Source: JANQIO01 sp043513815
GTDB lineage: Bacteria > Pseudomonadota > Gammaproteobacteria > Pseudomonadales > Halieaceae
Assembly (NCBI GenBank): GCA_043513815.1
Contig: CP121313.1
Location: 434,001 to 498,000, forward strand
Length of the DNA: 64,000 nucleotides
Reading direction: 5' to 3'
Shown: positions 45,056 through 54,307 of the stretch, in pieces
Position numbering within the stretch: the stretch's first letter is position 1
Layout: every line of letters begins with the position of its first letter
Translations under genes and position numbers: made by a program
Notes under the pieces: model-generated
What the model was told of the DNA's origin: nothing
The model's database searches: none
What the model saw: the letters and a program-made list of their open reading frames with translations, nothing else

Positions 45056-46957
45056 CTATATCGTACCGGATTTCTGCGTGGATTCGCCGGGGTGCTCCTC
45101 GCGCATCATGGTCACGAAGGCTGCCAACAACTCCGGGTCGAACTGGCCGCCATCGCGCTCGCGCTCGAGAATGGCCAGGGCGTCTTCCACGGCCATGCCC
45201 TTGCGGTAGACGCGGTCGCCGATCATCGCATCCCAGGCGTCGGCGATCGCCACGATCCGCGCCAGCAGGTGTATCTCCTCACCCTTCAGGCCAGCCGGAT
45301 AGCCGCTGCCGTCCCAGTGCTCGTGGTGGCTGCCGGCGATCTCGGCGTATTCCGTGAAGCGCACCAACGGCTTCATGATGACCTTCGAGAAGGTTGGGTG
45401 CTGGCGCATGATGGTGATTTCATCGCCTTGCAGTGGCGCCGGCTTGTTGAGAATGGCGTCGGCTATGCCGATCTTTCCCAGGTCATGGGTGAGTGCGCCA
45501 AAGCGCAGGATCTCAAGGGTGTCGGCATCCAGGCCGATACGTTGCCCCAGTTTCAACGAGGTACGGGTCACTCGCCCGGAGTGACCGGCGGTGTAGGCAT
45601 CCTTTTTCTCCAGCGCGCGATGCAGGCTCATGATCATGTCGCGGTAGGCCTGCTCCTGTTCGAGCTGCAGTCGCTCTATGCTGTCGGCCATGCGATCGAT
45701 ACTTTTTGACAGACTGCCGATTTCGTCACGGCGCCGCAGGCCGGTGCGGCTGTGCAGCCGGCCGCGGGCCAGGTCGCGGGCTGTGGCGCTCATGCGCACC
45801 AGTGGCATGGTGAAGCGGTGCGCTGCATAGAGCGCGACCAGCGCCGCGACCAGCGCCAACGCCAGCGCCATATAGAAGTGTTCCCGCAGGGAGGTGAGGC
45901 GCGCCGCGTCGATGACGCTGACTGCGGCCTGGACCGCAGCTTCGGTGGCACTATGGGGCGCAAACAACGCCAGCCAGTTGCGATGCCCCTGGCTGTCAGC
46001 CGGACCTGCCAGCGCGGTAATCGCCAGGTTCCAGATCTCGCCGTCCATGTCGAGATTTTCTATCAGCAAGCTCTCTCCACGATCCAGGGCCAGTACCCGC
46101 TCAAGCTTTTCGCCGCGCAGTGCTGCGAACGCTTCCGATTGTGCCGGGCGGCGCCAGTCCTGGTCATTGTCCGGCGCCTGTTTGCGCGCCACGATCTCCA
46201 CGTTGCCGCCCGGTGTGAGCCGCAGCAGCGCCAGGTGTGCCACATCCAGCCAGGGCGCGGATTCGCTGGTGAACGACAGCAGGTGACTGAGTGGCAGGTC
46301 GATCGCTGTGGCGCCCAGCATGCTGCGGTCGCTGGAATATAGCGGTGCCGCGACGGTCAGCACCGGCAGTCGAGTCGATGCGTCAACGGTCAGTGGCAGC
46401 CAGCCGGCGCCGAGCTCCAGCGCGGCGCGGTACCAGGGCCGCTGCCGGGGATCGTAGTCCGCTGGATAATTGCCATGGCCAGGAAACACCATCTGTACGC
46501 CACTTTCGAGGCCGGCGTAGTGCCACAGACTGAAGCCTGCGGCGTCGGCGTGGATTCCCGCCAGGCTCTCACCGACAGTGGCCAGCTTGCGTAGGTCTGC
46601 TGCACAGGGCGGGCCACAGTCAGGGTCTGTCAGCAAAAACGCAGGGCGACTGGCATCCACCCGCTCGGAGTCAGGCAGCGCCCCTGTGGCTGGCTTGGAG
46701 AGCGCAGCCTGCAACAACAACTGCTGCCTTGCCAGCAGTTGTTCAGTAAGACGCGCCACCAGTCGCAGGCTGGTACCGAGGTCGGCGACTTTTTCCTGGA
46801 GATAGTGACGCTCACGTTCCATTTCTTCGAAGCGCGCGGTAGCTTCGATGCCCCGTGCCATGGTGTCGATCTTGCGCTGCGACAGCACGCCGGACACCAG
46901 AACGGGCAGTAACGAGACAGCCAGCATGATCAGCATCTGTTTGATGCGGATGGACAT
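45056..46957 (-). CDS. Membrane HD-GYP cyclic-di-GMP phosphodiesterase with sensor domain
   Basis: A 633-residue signalling protein. An N-terminal helix (MLIMLAVSLLPVLVSGVLS) and a second near 365-385 flank a ~340-residue periplasmic sensor region of dCache type (DYDPRQRPWYRAALE motif). A HAMP domain follows, then the C-terminal HD-GYP domain: HSGRVTRTSLKLG, THDLGKIGIADAILNKPAPL, HHEHWDGSGYPAGLKGEEI. Both HD and GYP elements are intact, so c-di-GMP hydrolysis is predicted. Ligand of the sensor domain unknown. Divergent from serine dehydratase. Confidence 0.93.
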   Translation of the reverse strand: MSIRIKQMLIMLAVSLLPVLVSGVLSQRKIDTMARGIEATARFEEMERERHYLQEKVADLGTSLRLVARLTEQLLARQQLLLQAALSKPATGALPDSERVDASRPAFLLTDPDCGPPCAADLRKLATVGESLAGIHADAAGFSLWHYAGLESGVQMVFPGHGNYPADYDPRQRPWYRAALELGAGWLPLTVDASTRLPVLTVAAPLYSSDRSMLGATAIDLPLSHLLSFTSESAPWLDVAHLALLRLTPGGNVEIVARKQAPDNDQDWRRPAQSEAFAALRGEKLERVLALDRGESLLIENLDMDGEIWNLAITALAGPADSQGHRNWLALFAPHSATEAAVQAAVSVIDAARLTSLREHFYMALALALVAALVALYAAHRFTMPLVRMSATARDLARGRLHSRTGLRRRDEIGSLSKSIDRMADSIERLQLEQEQAYRDMIMSLHRALEKKDAYTAGHSGRVTRTSLKLGQRIGLDADTLEILRFGALTHDLGKIGIADAILNKPAPLQGDEITIMRQHPTFSKVIMKPLVRFTEYAEIAGSHHEHWDGSGYPAGLKGEEIHLLARIVAIADAWDAMIGDRVYRKGMAVEDALAILERERDGGQFDPELLAAFVTMMREEHPGESTQKSGTI

Positions 46958-47034
46958 CTAGCCCCTGTTGATGATCGCGCTCATACCTTTCTAGGCTAGA
47001 CTATCGCCAGCCAGGACGACAGGAAGACCCAATA

Positions 47035-48435
47035 GTGTCCATCAGCGTTTTTGATCTTTTTAAGGTAGGCATAGGTCCCTCCAGTTCCCATACCGTGGGA
47101 CCCATGAAGGCGGCCCGGGAATTTGCCCTGGCGCTGGAGCAGCAAGGACTGCTGGCGGAGACCGCCACGGTGAGGGCTGACCTGTATGGATCCCTGGGTG
47201 CCACCGGCCGTGGCCATGGGTCGCCCAAGGCCGTGGTGCTGGGCCTGCAGGGTGATACGCCGGAGGCAGTCGACGTGGAGAGCATCCCGGCCCGGGTTGA
47301 GTCGGTGCGCGAGGGTGGTCGCCTGACGTTGCTGGGGCGCCACGAAATCGTCTTTGATCACCGCAATGACCTGGTTATGCATCGCGAAGAGTCTCTGCCC
47401 TATCACGCCAACGGCATGCGATTCACGGCGCTGGACGCCAGTGGCGCGGAGCTGCTGCAGAAAATCTTCTATTCAGTGGGGGGCGGCTTCGTGGTCGACG
47501 AGTCTGCCACCGAAGATACGCCACTAGTGGAGGATCCCACCCGCTTGCCCTGGCCGTTTACCACAGCAGTCGGGTTGCTGGAACAATGCGACCGCTCCGG
47601 GCTGTCGATCAGCAGCCTGATGTTGCAGAACGAAAAGGCCTGGCGACCGGAAGCAGAAGTGCGCGAGCGACTGCTGGAGCTGTGGCGGGTAATGAATGCC
47701 TGCATCGACAAGGGCTGCCGGGAGGAGGGCATCATGCCGGGCGGGCTCAAGGTCAAGCGCCGCGCCGCGCAGTTGCGCCGTCAGCTCAAGAGCGCCCCCG
47801 ACCGGCTGGGCGACCCGTCCCTCAATACCCTGGACTGGGTGACCCTGTTTGCGTTGGCGGTCAATGAGGAAAACGCCGCCGGTGGTCGCATTGTTACAGC
47901 GCCGACCAACGGTGCCGCCGGCATCATACCGGCCGTACTGCGCTATTACATGGAGTTCTGTAGCGGGGCCAGTGAGGACGATGTCTGCCGTTTCCTGCTG
48001 ACCGCCGGCGCTATCGGCATTCTCTACAAGATTAACGCCTCCATCAGCGGCGCCGAGGTGGGCTGTCAGGGTGAGGTGGGTTCCGCCTGCTCCATGGCGG
48101 CCGGGGCGCTGGCAGATGCTCTCGGTGGCACTCCCGCCCAGGTTGAGAACGCTGCCGAGATCGCCATGGAGCACAACCTGGGTCTGACTTGCGACCCCAT
48201 TGGTGGTCTGGTGCAGGTGCCCTGTATCGAGCGCAACGCCATGGCAGCGGTGAAAGCCATCAGCGCCGCACGCATGGCGCTGCGCGGTGACGGGCAGCAC
48301 TACGTGTCGCTGGACCAGGTGATCAAAACTATGCGCGACACCGGCCGGGACATGCAGGACAAATACAAGGAGACCGCCCGTGGTGGGCTGGCGGTCAATG
48401 TGGTTGAGGTGCCGGTCAGTATTGTCGAGTGCTAG
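47035..48435 (+). CDS. sdaA: L-serine ammonia-lyase (iron-sulfur serine dehydratase)
   Basis: A 466-residue single-chain Fe-S L-serine dehydratase converting L-serine to pyruvate and ammonia. Start SISVFDLFKVGIGPSSSHTVGP is the beta-domain hallmark; the alpha domain has TNGAAGIIPAVLRYY, GAEVGCQGEVGSACSMAAGALADALGG and CDPIGGLVQVPCIERNAM, whose cysteines bind the cluster. GTG start. Its last four bases overlap the convergent small exported protein. Confidence 0.95.
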   Translation: MSISVFDLFKVGIGPSSSHTVGPMKAAREFALALEQQGLLAETATVRADLYGSLGATGRGHGSPKAVVLGLQGDTPEAVDVESIPARVESVREGGRLTLLGRHEIVFDHRNDLVMHREESLPYHANGMRFTALDASGAELLQKIFYSVGGGFVVDESATEDTPLVEDPTRLPWPFTTAVGLLEQCDRSGLSISSLMLQNEKAWRPEAEVRERLLELWRVMNACIDKGCREEGIMPGGLKVKRRAAQLRRQLKSAPDRLGDPSLNTLDWVTLFALAVNEENAAGGRIVTAPTNGAAGIIPAVLRYYMEFCSGASEDDVCRFLLTAGAIGILYKINASISGAEVGCQGEVGSACSMAAGALADALGGTPAQVENAAEIAMEHNLGLTCDPIGGLVQVPCIERNAMAAVKAISAARMALRGDGQHYVSLDQVIKTMRDTGRDMQDKYKETARGGLAVNVVEVPVSIVEC

Positions 48436-48848
48436 CGCTTGATCAGGCCCGGGTCCCTGGGCTTGGCCTTCTGGGGAGCGCCATCATCATAGTTGATGCG
48501 TAAGGCGAAGGGGTCGTCAGAGCCCATGTAAAGAATGATGCCCCGGCGACCGCTCTCCTGAATGTCGTTCATGACCTCGTAGCGGATGGGCAGCTCGTAA
48601 TCGGGGCCTTCATCCCGCACGCCAACCACCACGACTTCCTCGATGGGCTTTTCCAGCTCGGGTATCGAGATTTCCACCCGGTAGCCGCCCTTCTCATCGC
48701 GAGTAACGTTTTCGACACGGGTATCAGTCTCCTCATCCACCCAGCCTGCCTCGGGTGACATCCAGCGCGGGCGTTCATCCGCGAGTAGCGCGGTCGGCGT
48801 GATCAGGCCCAGGGTCAGGGTCAGCAGGGCAATAGGGTGTCGGTTCAT
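48432..48848 (-). CDS. Small exported protein of unknown function
   Basis: A 138-residue protein with a cleavable signal (ALLTLTLGLITPTALLADE). The mature ~115 residues are acidic with an ISIPELEKPIEEVVVVGVRDEGPDYELPIRYEVM core and a basic, proline-rich C terminus. No family recognised. It may be a single beta domain in the periplasm. Convergent with and overlapping sdaA by four bases. Confidence 0.6.
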   Translation of the reverse strand: MNRHPIALLTLTLGLITPTALLADERPRWMSPEAGWVDEETDTRVENVTRDEKGGYRVEISIPELEKPIEEVVVVGVRDEGPDYELPIRYEVMNDIQESGRRGIILYMGSDDPFALRINYDDGAPQKAKPRDPGLIKR

Positions 48849-49114
48849 GCTGGATACCTCGTGAATCAGAAGACAAGTTTAACCCATGGACGGCAAACGG
48901 TCTGCGGGCCACAGGTACTGAAAGTCTGCCGGGCAGGCATACGTGCCTCACCTGGCCTTTCGTATGCGGACAGGTGACAAGGCGATTCCAGCACGGGACA
49001 GCCACTTCCCCGCCCCGGAGCGGCGGGCTGCCCGCGGTGCGGTTAGCGCTGACGGCGCGCGTGGCGTCTTCATTTCAATTCGAGATAATCGAATCTATAG
49101 AAGCGGAGTTCGGG

Positions 49115-49221
49115 TATACTTTCGCCTTCCTGGTAATCTGTCCCCCATACAGCTGCGTATAGGTTTTGTAGAATAGAGCGGCCAGTGGCCGTGGTCGCCG
49201 CAGCCGGGCTGCGGCGTTTTT
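49115..49221 (+). ncRNA. Candidate small RNA or attenuated leader
   Basis: A TATACT box (-10-like; no clear -35) and a strong terminator bound about 100 nt of AT-balanced sequence. The same arrangement would serve as a transcription attenuator for the downstream ABC/HlyD/TolC operon. Expression is not shown by sequence. Confidence 0.3.
49196..49221 (+). terminator. Rho-independent terminator
   Basis: CGCCGCAGC, loop CGG, GCTGCGGCG: a perfect 9-bp stem followed by five T. It is the best terminator in the window and reads on the plus strand, although no plus-strand protein gene lies close upstream. Confidence 0.85.
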
Positions 49222-49345
49222 GTATGGGCGGCCGATACGCAGTCAGGGCACGCGGCTTGCCACGTCAGGTCCTGGGCAGGCGTGAGGATTAGCAGGGCAG
49301 GGTGCCCACACCGGCATTGTTCGGGTCAATGAAAAGAAGAGTGAA

Positions 49346-51097
49346 ATGAGCCAACCCGCAACGACACAAACGCGCACACTCGCGGAGCTGTTTCACTATT
49401 TCATTGAAATAATGGGGCCCGAGAGTCGCTACTACATCCTCGCCGTCATCTATGGGGTGGGCATCAGCCTGTTGTCGCTGGCAACGCCGATCTCGGTGCA
49501 GATGCTGATCAATACCGTGGCGAACACCGGCCTGACCACGCCACTGGTAGTCCTGTCCCTGAGCCTGTTTGGTTTGCTGACGCTGTCGGGCCTGCTGCAG
49601 GCCCTGCGCATTCACCTGATGGACCTGTTCGGACGCCGCTTCTACGCGCGCATGGTCTCGGAGATCGCCCTGCGCTCGATCTACGCGACCAACCCCTTCT
49701 TCGACGACAACAGCAAGGGCCCGCTGTTCAACCGCTACTTCGACATCATCATCGTGCAGAAGCGCCTGCCGGTGCTGTTTGTCGGCGGTTTTACCATCGT
49801 GCTGCAGTCGGTGGTCGGCTTCATACTGGTGTCCTTTTATCACCCCTACCTGCTGGCATTTAACCTGGTGATCGTCGCCCTGCTCTGGCTGGTGTGGGTG
49901 ATCTGGGGCAAGCGCGCCATCAAGAGTTCCATGGAGGTCTCCCACAAAAAGCACGCGACCGCCGCCTGGCTGGAAGGGCTGGCCAGCTCCAACGGCTTCT
50001 ACAAGAGCGCGCGCCATATCACCGATGCTCTCAACAAGACCGACACGGTCACTGCCAACTACATCCGCGAGCACAAGCGCCACTTCCGCCAGCATTTTGC
50101 GCAAACCCTGATGTTCCTGTTCATCTGGGCGGCCGCCAGCGCCACCTTGCTGGGCCTGGGTGGCTGGCTGGTGATCCAGGGGCAGCTGTCCCTGGGGCAG
50201 CTCGTGGCGGCGGAGCTGGTGCTGTCGGTGGTGTTTGCAGGCCTCTCCCAGTTGGGTACCTACCTGACTTATTTTTATGATCTGTGCGCCGCGGTCGAGG
50301 AGCTGTCGCTGTTCCACGACGTGGAACAGGATCCGCCCAGTCCGCTGAAGCGTCCGGTCACCGGAGACGCATCACTGGCCTTTACCAATGCCGTCGGTGA
50401 ATCCCGGGGTACGCGGCTGACACTGGACTTCACCATTCCCGCCGGTAGCAGGGTGTTCGCTGCCACCCATAATCATGCCGCCCAGCGCGTGTTTACCAGC
50501 TTTCTCAAGCGTCACGAACGCCCCGATTCGGGCTACGTGGCACTCGGCAACAAGGACTTCGACAGCTTCCAGACCCACCACCTGCGCCAGTCGATTATTG
50601 TGCTGGATCGTCCCAACGTCGTGGAGTCGAGTATCCGCGAGTACCTTGAGTTCAGCTACGAGACGGACGAGAGCGATGATTCGCTGGATGTGCTGTCTAC
50701 CGTGGGACTGACGCGCGTGTTGGCGCAGCTGTCTGATGGCCTGGACACGCGCCTGGCCGCCACCGGCTGGCCGCTGTCGATCATGGAGACCATGCAGCTC
50801 AAGCTGGCCTCGGCCATTGTTGCCCGCCCGCGGGTGCTGGTGTTGACGCAAATCTATGACATGATCCCTGATGAGTACATGCTGGCCGCGTTCGATCGCC
50901 TGCAGCGCACGGGGGAGACCACCATCATCTACTTCTCCAACAAACACACCGATTTGCACTTCGACCAGTTTCTCTACCTGGGTGAGGACAAGCAGGAACT
51001 CTACGGCAGCTATCACCAGCTTTGTGACGCTGCAGACTTGCCCCGCCGGGCCCTGGAGCCGGTAGACGCTTCGGCCGCCCAGCTGCCGGCCTCCTGA
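49346..51097 (+). CDS. ABC-transporter-like membrane protein with a catalytically dead ATPase domain
   Basis: A 583-residue half-transporter. About six helices in residues 28-310 form an exporter-type membrane domain (LATPISVQMLINTV, RRFYARMVSEIALR). Residues ~340-560 retain the order of an ABC ATPase but every catalytic motif is lost: Walker A position AATHNHAAQRVF (372-383), Q-loop VLDRPNVVESSI (Asp for Gln), signature GWPLSIMETMQLKLASAIVARP (LSIME for LSGGQ), Walker B VLVLTQ (no DE) and no H-loop histidine. It is read with HlyD and TolC homologues, so it sits where a type I secretion ATPase belongs. The frame is intact, which argues against a pseudogene. Confidence 0.8.
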   Translation: MSQPATTQTRTLAELFHYFIEIMGPESRYYILAVIYGVGISLLSLATPISVQMLINTVANTGLTTPLVVLSLSLFGLLTLSGLLQALRIHLMDLFGRRFYARMVSEIALRSIYATNPFFDDNSKGPLFNRYFDIIIVQKRLPVLFVGGFTIVLQSVVGFILVSFYHPYLLAFNLVIVALLWLVWVIWGKRAIKSSMEVSHKKHATAAWLEGLASSNGFYKSARHITDALNKTDTVTANYIREHKRHFRQHFAQTLMFLFIWAAASATLLGLGGWLVIQGQLSLGQLVAAELVLSVVFAGLSQLGTYLTYFYDLCAAVEELSLFHDVEQDPPSPLKRPVTGDASLAFTNAVGESRGTRLTLDFTIPAGSRVFAATHNHAAQRVFTSFLKRHERPDSGYVALGNKDFDSFQTHHLRQSIIVLDRPNVVESSIREYLEFSYETDESDDSLDVLSTVGLTRVLAQLSDGLDTRLAATGWPLSIMETMQLKLASAIVARPRVLVLTQIYDMIPDEYMLAAFDRLQRTGETTIIYFSNKHTDLHFDQFLYLGEDKQELYGSYHQLCDAADLPRRALEPVDASAAQLPAS

Positions 51098-51105
51098 GGA
51101 AAATC

Positions 51106-52134
51106 ATGCCCTACGAGCAACACCAGGACTGTTTCAAGACTCTCAACCAGGTGCGGATGCCCCGGGTCATGCCCGTGGTCGGTACCATCCTGGCCGTCAG
51201 CCTGGTAGGGCTGGCGCTCTTCCTGACATATGTGCCCTGGGTGCAGACAGCCGCCGGCGTCGGCTCCGTAACGGCCCGCAATGCCAACGATCGGCTGCAG
51301 GATATCAATGCCCTGGTCTCGGGCCGGATCGATGAGTGGTATGTACAGGACGGCAGCCGGGTCAGCGTGGGTGATCCCATCGTCAAGATTATCGACAACG
51401 ACCCGAGGCTGCTGGAGCGGCTGGAGGCCGAGCGCAAGCAGGTGCTGGCCAAGATGAGTGCTGACACCACCGCGCGGGATATCGCCCGCATCGATATGGA
51501 CCGTATGGAGAAACTGTTCGAGGACGGCCTGGCTGCGCGCCGGGATTTCGAGCAGGCCAGGATACGCGTCGAGGAACTGACCGCCCGAGTTGCTGAAACT
51601 GCCGCCCAGTTGAGCCGGGTGGACGTCAATATTTCGCGCCAGTCCGTGCAGATCGTTCGTGCGCCCCGGGATGGCACCATCCAGCGAGTCTACGCCGGCG
51701 ACACCGCGACCTACGTGACGGCCGGGCAGTCGATTGCCTCCTTTGTCCCGGATGATGCTGATCGCGCTGTGGAGCTTTATATCGATGGCCGCGATGTGGC
51801 GCTGGTGCGCGAGGGCGACCCGGTGCGGCTGCAGTTCGAAGGCTGGCCCGTGATCCAGATCAGCGGCTGGCCATCGGTTGCGGTCGGAACCTTTTCCGGA
51901 ACGGTGGTGGCGGTGGACCCCTCCGCCCAGGCCAACGGTCGATTCCGGGTGCTGGTAGCCGAAGACGACAGCAACGGCACCTCCTGGCCTAACAAGGGCT
52001 ATGTGCGCTTCGGCTCGGGCGCACGTGGCTGGGTGCTGCTGGACACGGTGTCGGTAGGCTACGAGATCTGGCGCCAGCTCAACAACTTCCCGCCGAACTT
52101 CCCGGCGGAACCAGGACCTCAGAGTGCGGGTTGA
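51106..52134 (+). CDS. HlyD-family periplasmic adaptor
   Basis: A 342-residue membrane-fusion protein. One N-terminal helix (VVGTILAVSLVGLALFLTYV, about 24-43) anchors it in the inner membrane. The lipoyl-like half-motifs INALVSGRIDEWYVQDGSRVSVGDPIVKI and IVRAPRDGTIQRVYAGDTATYVTAGQSIASFVP flank a short coiled-coil hairpin (about 105-175), much shorter than in HlyD of RTX exporters. A beta-barrel domain follows. Start is 8 bp after the ABC gene; the end overlaps tolC-like. Confidence 0.88.
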   Translation: MPYEQHQDCFKTLNQVRMPRVMPVVGTILAVSLVGLALFLTYVPWVQTAAGVGSVTARNANDRLQDINALVSGRIDEWYVQDGSRVSVGDPIVKIIDNDPRLLERLEAERKQVLAKMSADTTARDIARIDMDRMEKLFEDGLAARRDFEQARIRVEELTARVAETAAQLSRVDVNISRQSVQIVRAPRDGTIQRVYAGDTATYVTAGQSIASFVPDDADRAVELYIDGRDVALVREGDPVRLQFEGWPVIQISGWPSVAVGTFSGTVVAVDPSAQANGRFRVLVAEDDSNGTSWPNKGYVRFGSGARGWVLLDTVSVGYEIWRQLNNFPPNFPAEPGPQSAG

Positions 52135-53584
52135 GTTGCGGCTTCTCTTCCTGATCGCCGTTTTCTGTGCCACAACGGCACCTGCGGCAGCGCAGGATTC
52201 GACGTCAGGGATTCGTCCGTTGATGCCCGATGAAGTGCTGGCCTCATCGTCGCTGCATTTCCCCGGTATTCTCAAGAGTCTCGCCGAGCAGCGCGTGGCC
52301 CAGGGCAAGGCCATAGAGGCGGAAGGCGCTTTCGACACTGTCTTCAGCTCCGATGCCTTCGACCGGCTCAACGGCTTTTACGACGGCCGCGTGGCCGGCG
52401 CCAAGGTGGTGCGGCCATTCCGCGAATTCGGCGGTGAGTTGTATGGCGACTACAGCGTGTCCCGCGGCGACTTCCCCATTTACGAAGACCAGTATTTCAC
52501 CAGCACCGACGGTACCGTGAAAGTCGGCGCCCTGTTTTCCCTGCTGCGCGATCGGGCAATAGACGCGCGCCGGGTGGGCGTCATGGACGCCCGTCTTGCC
52601 ATGCAGGAAGCAGAGCTTGAGCTGATGCTGACCCAGGTGGGGGTGCAGCAGCGTGCGCTGCGGGCATACTGGCGTTGGGTGGCCGCCGGTCGGCAGCTCA
52701 AGGTCTACGATGAGCTGCTGCGACTGGCCATTGACCGGGAGTCGGGACTGGAACGTCAGGTCCGGGACGGCAGCCGGGCCCGCATCTTCCTGACCGAGAA
52801 CGCCCAAAACCTGACTCGCCGTCGCACTCTGGTAGTGAGTGCGCAGCGTGATTTTCGCTCGGCAGCCTTCGAGCTTTCTTTTTATCTGCGCGATCCCTCC
52901 GGTGAGATCAGCCTGCCGCCGGCGGCGCGACTGCCGGACCCCGAAGAATTGTCCCAGCTGCCACCGGTGACCGGCGGCGGCATTATCGAACAGAGCCTGG
53001 CCCGGCGCCCGGAGCTGCTCATTATCGATACCGCGCTGCAGCGGGCGCAGCAGCGCATCGCGCTTTCGGAGAACGAGCTGAAACCGCGATTTGATGTGAA
53101 CTTCGAGTACGCTTATGGGCTGGGTGACCAGGGCGAGGGTGGCCCCTCCAAGGATTCCGAGGACTTCATCGTTGGCTTCAGCGTTGAGGTGCCGCTGGAA
53201 AGGCGCTTTGCCAAGGGACGTATCGCCCAGGAGCGCGCCCGCCGCAGTGCCCTGGAATTCGAGCGCCAGCAGATTGAAGACCAGATCGAGCTGGAGCTTC
53301 AGAACATTCTGCTGGACCTCGATGTAGCCAGGGAGTTGTCCCGGCTGGCCGGCCAGGAAGTCGAGCAGGCGGAGATCATGAGGGACGCCGAGCGGGCCCG
53401 CTTCGACCAGGGCGCCAGTGATTTTTTCCTGGTCAACCTGCGGGAGGAGGCCGCCGCCAATGCATTAATTCGCTACTACGCGGCCATTCGCGAGGCCCGG
53501 GTCGCGCGGGCGAATTACGATGCCGCAACGGTCAACCTCGAACGGCTGGGCCTCGACGGGGAGGGCAGGGAGCAGGAGGAGTAA
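52124..53584 (+). CDS. TolC-family outer-membrane channel protein
   Basis: A 486-residue outer-membrane efflux protein. A signal peptide (LLFLIAVFCATTAPAAAQ) is followed by two repeated OEP halves with long helices (EAELELMLTQVGVQQRALRAYWRWVAAG; ALEFERQQIEDQIELELQNILLDLD). It would give the operon a route across the outer membrane. A GTG at 52124 inside the hlyD end or a TTG at 52136 may be the start; both keep the signal peptide. Confidence 0.88.
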   Translation: MRVELRLLFLIAVFCATTAPAAAQDSTSGIRPLMPDEVLASSSLHFPGILKSLAEQRVAQGKAIEAEGAFDTVFSSDAFDRLNGFYDGRVAGAKVVRPFREFGGELYGDYSVSRGDFPIYEDQYFTSTDGTVKVGALFSLLRDRAIDARRVGVMDARLAMQEAELELMLTQVGVQQRALRAYWRWVAAGRQLKVYDELLRLAIDRESGLERQVRDGSRARIFLTENAQNLTRRRTLVVSAQRDFRSAAFELSFYLRDPSGEISLPPAARLPDPEELSQLPPVTGGGIIEQSLARRPELLIIDTALQRAQQRIALSENELKPRFDVNFEYAYGLGDQGEGGPSKDSEDFIVGFSVEVPLERRFAKGRIAQERARRSALEFERQQIEDQIELELQNILLDLDVARELSRLAGQEVEQAEIMRDAERARFDQGASDFFLVNLREEAAANALIRYYAAIREARVARANYDAATVNLERLGLDGEGREQEE

Positions 53585-53647
53585 CGGTACCGGCTCGAGC
53601 AGCCCGCTATACTGTCGGGTATACATTGCAGTTCGCGAGATGCCGGG

Positions 53648-54100
53648 ATGAGCGCCTTAAGATTTACCGTGTTGTGTCTGGCCCTGGGTTCAGGGCATGC
53701 CTGGGCAGGCTGTACCAGCAGCAGCACCAGCACCTATACCTACACCAACTGCAGCGATGGCTCCTCTTCCATTAGCCAGCGCATCGGCCCGAACACCTAT
53801 ACCACGAGCTCTGATGGCGGCAGCGCCACCAGCTACCAGTCGGGCAATGTCACCTACCATACGGGGCCCTCGGGCGGCGGCACCAGCTATCGAACCGGCG
53901 ACTTTGCCCAGCATCACTGGAGCGACGGCAGTCGCGGCAGCAGTCGCTACGGAGAGACGGTGGATCGTACCGACTGGCAGACCGACCAGGTTAAGACCCT
54001 GCCGTCTACGGAGTCAGTGAGTGAGGCGTTACAAGCCCAGAACGAGCGACGGGCACGCTATGGGCACATCGCCGGGCCGGCGGCCCGACCCGCACGTTAG
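53648..54100 (+). CDS. Exported Ser/Thr/Gly/Tyr-rich protein
   Basis: A 150-residue protein with a signal peptide (MSALRFTVLCLALGSGHAWA). The mature part up to ~residue 100 is a low-complexity Ser/Thr/Gly/Tyr region (CTSSSTSTYTYTNCSDGSSS, NTYTTSSDGGSATSYQ), then a short charged C terminus. No family recognised. It follows the TolC gene by 63 bp on the same strand and may be the operon's last gene, but no secretion motif such as RTX repeats is present. Its stop is at the edge of the inverted-repeat element. Confidence 0.6.
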   Translation: MSALRFTVLCLALGSGHAWAGCTSSSTSTYTYTNCSDGSSSISQRIGPNTYTTSSDGGSATSYQSGNVTYHTGPSGGGTSYRTGDFAQHHWSDGSRGSSRYGETVDRTDWQTDQVKTLPSTESVSEALQAQNERRARYGHIAGPAARPAR

Positions 54101-54300
54101 TGTCCTGTCCCATTAATTCGCATCATTTCAGCGTGCCAGCCAAGGTCTCTGGCCGTGGTGCGCCTCGCAGGCAATGGCCTTAGTCCTTGTCAAGAGGTGC
54201 AACGCGGCCAGAGGCCTTGGCTGGTGCGCCCTGCGGAATGCGCCTTGCTGTGAAGCTTTCTGTAGGCTCTGAAATAATGCGAATTAATGGGACAGGACAC
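54100..54300. mobile_element. 201-bp inverted-repeat element, MITE-like
   Basis: Two 32-bp ends are inverted repeats with one mismatch: left 54100-54131 beginning GTGTCCTGTCCCATTAATTC, right 54269-54300. A second, inner inverted pair (54136-54155 and 54205-54224, 20 bp, one mismatch) lies inside, so most of the element can fold into one large hairpin. There is no coding capacity and no clear target-site duplication. It fills the whole space between two convergent gene ends, without disrupting either. This is the form of a non-autonomous transposable element. Confidence 0.75.
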
Positions 54301-54307
54301 CAGGAGA

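Larger units (their letters stand above)
48849..49345 (+). other. ~500-bp gene-free spacer with a promoter-like box and strong terminator
   Basis: No protein gene. A TATACT box at 49115-49120 is followed ~80 bp later by a strong terminator (49196-49221), so a short RNA could be made between them. The part after the terminator leads into the pseudo-ABC operon with the site AAGAAG before its ATG. No known RNA family motif is recognised. Confidence 0.45.
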
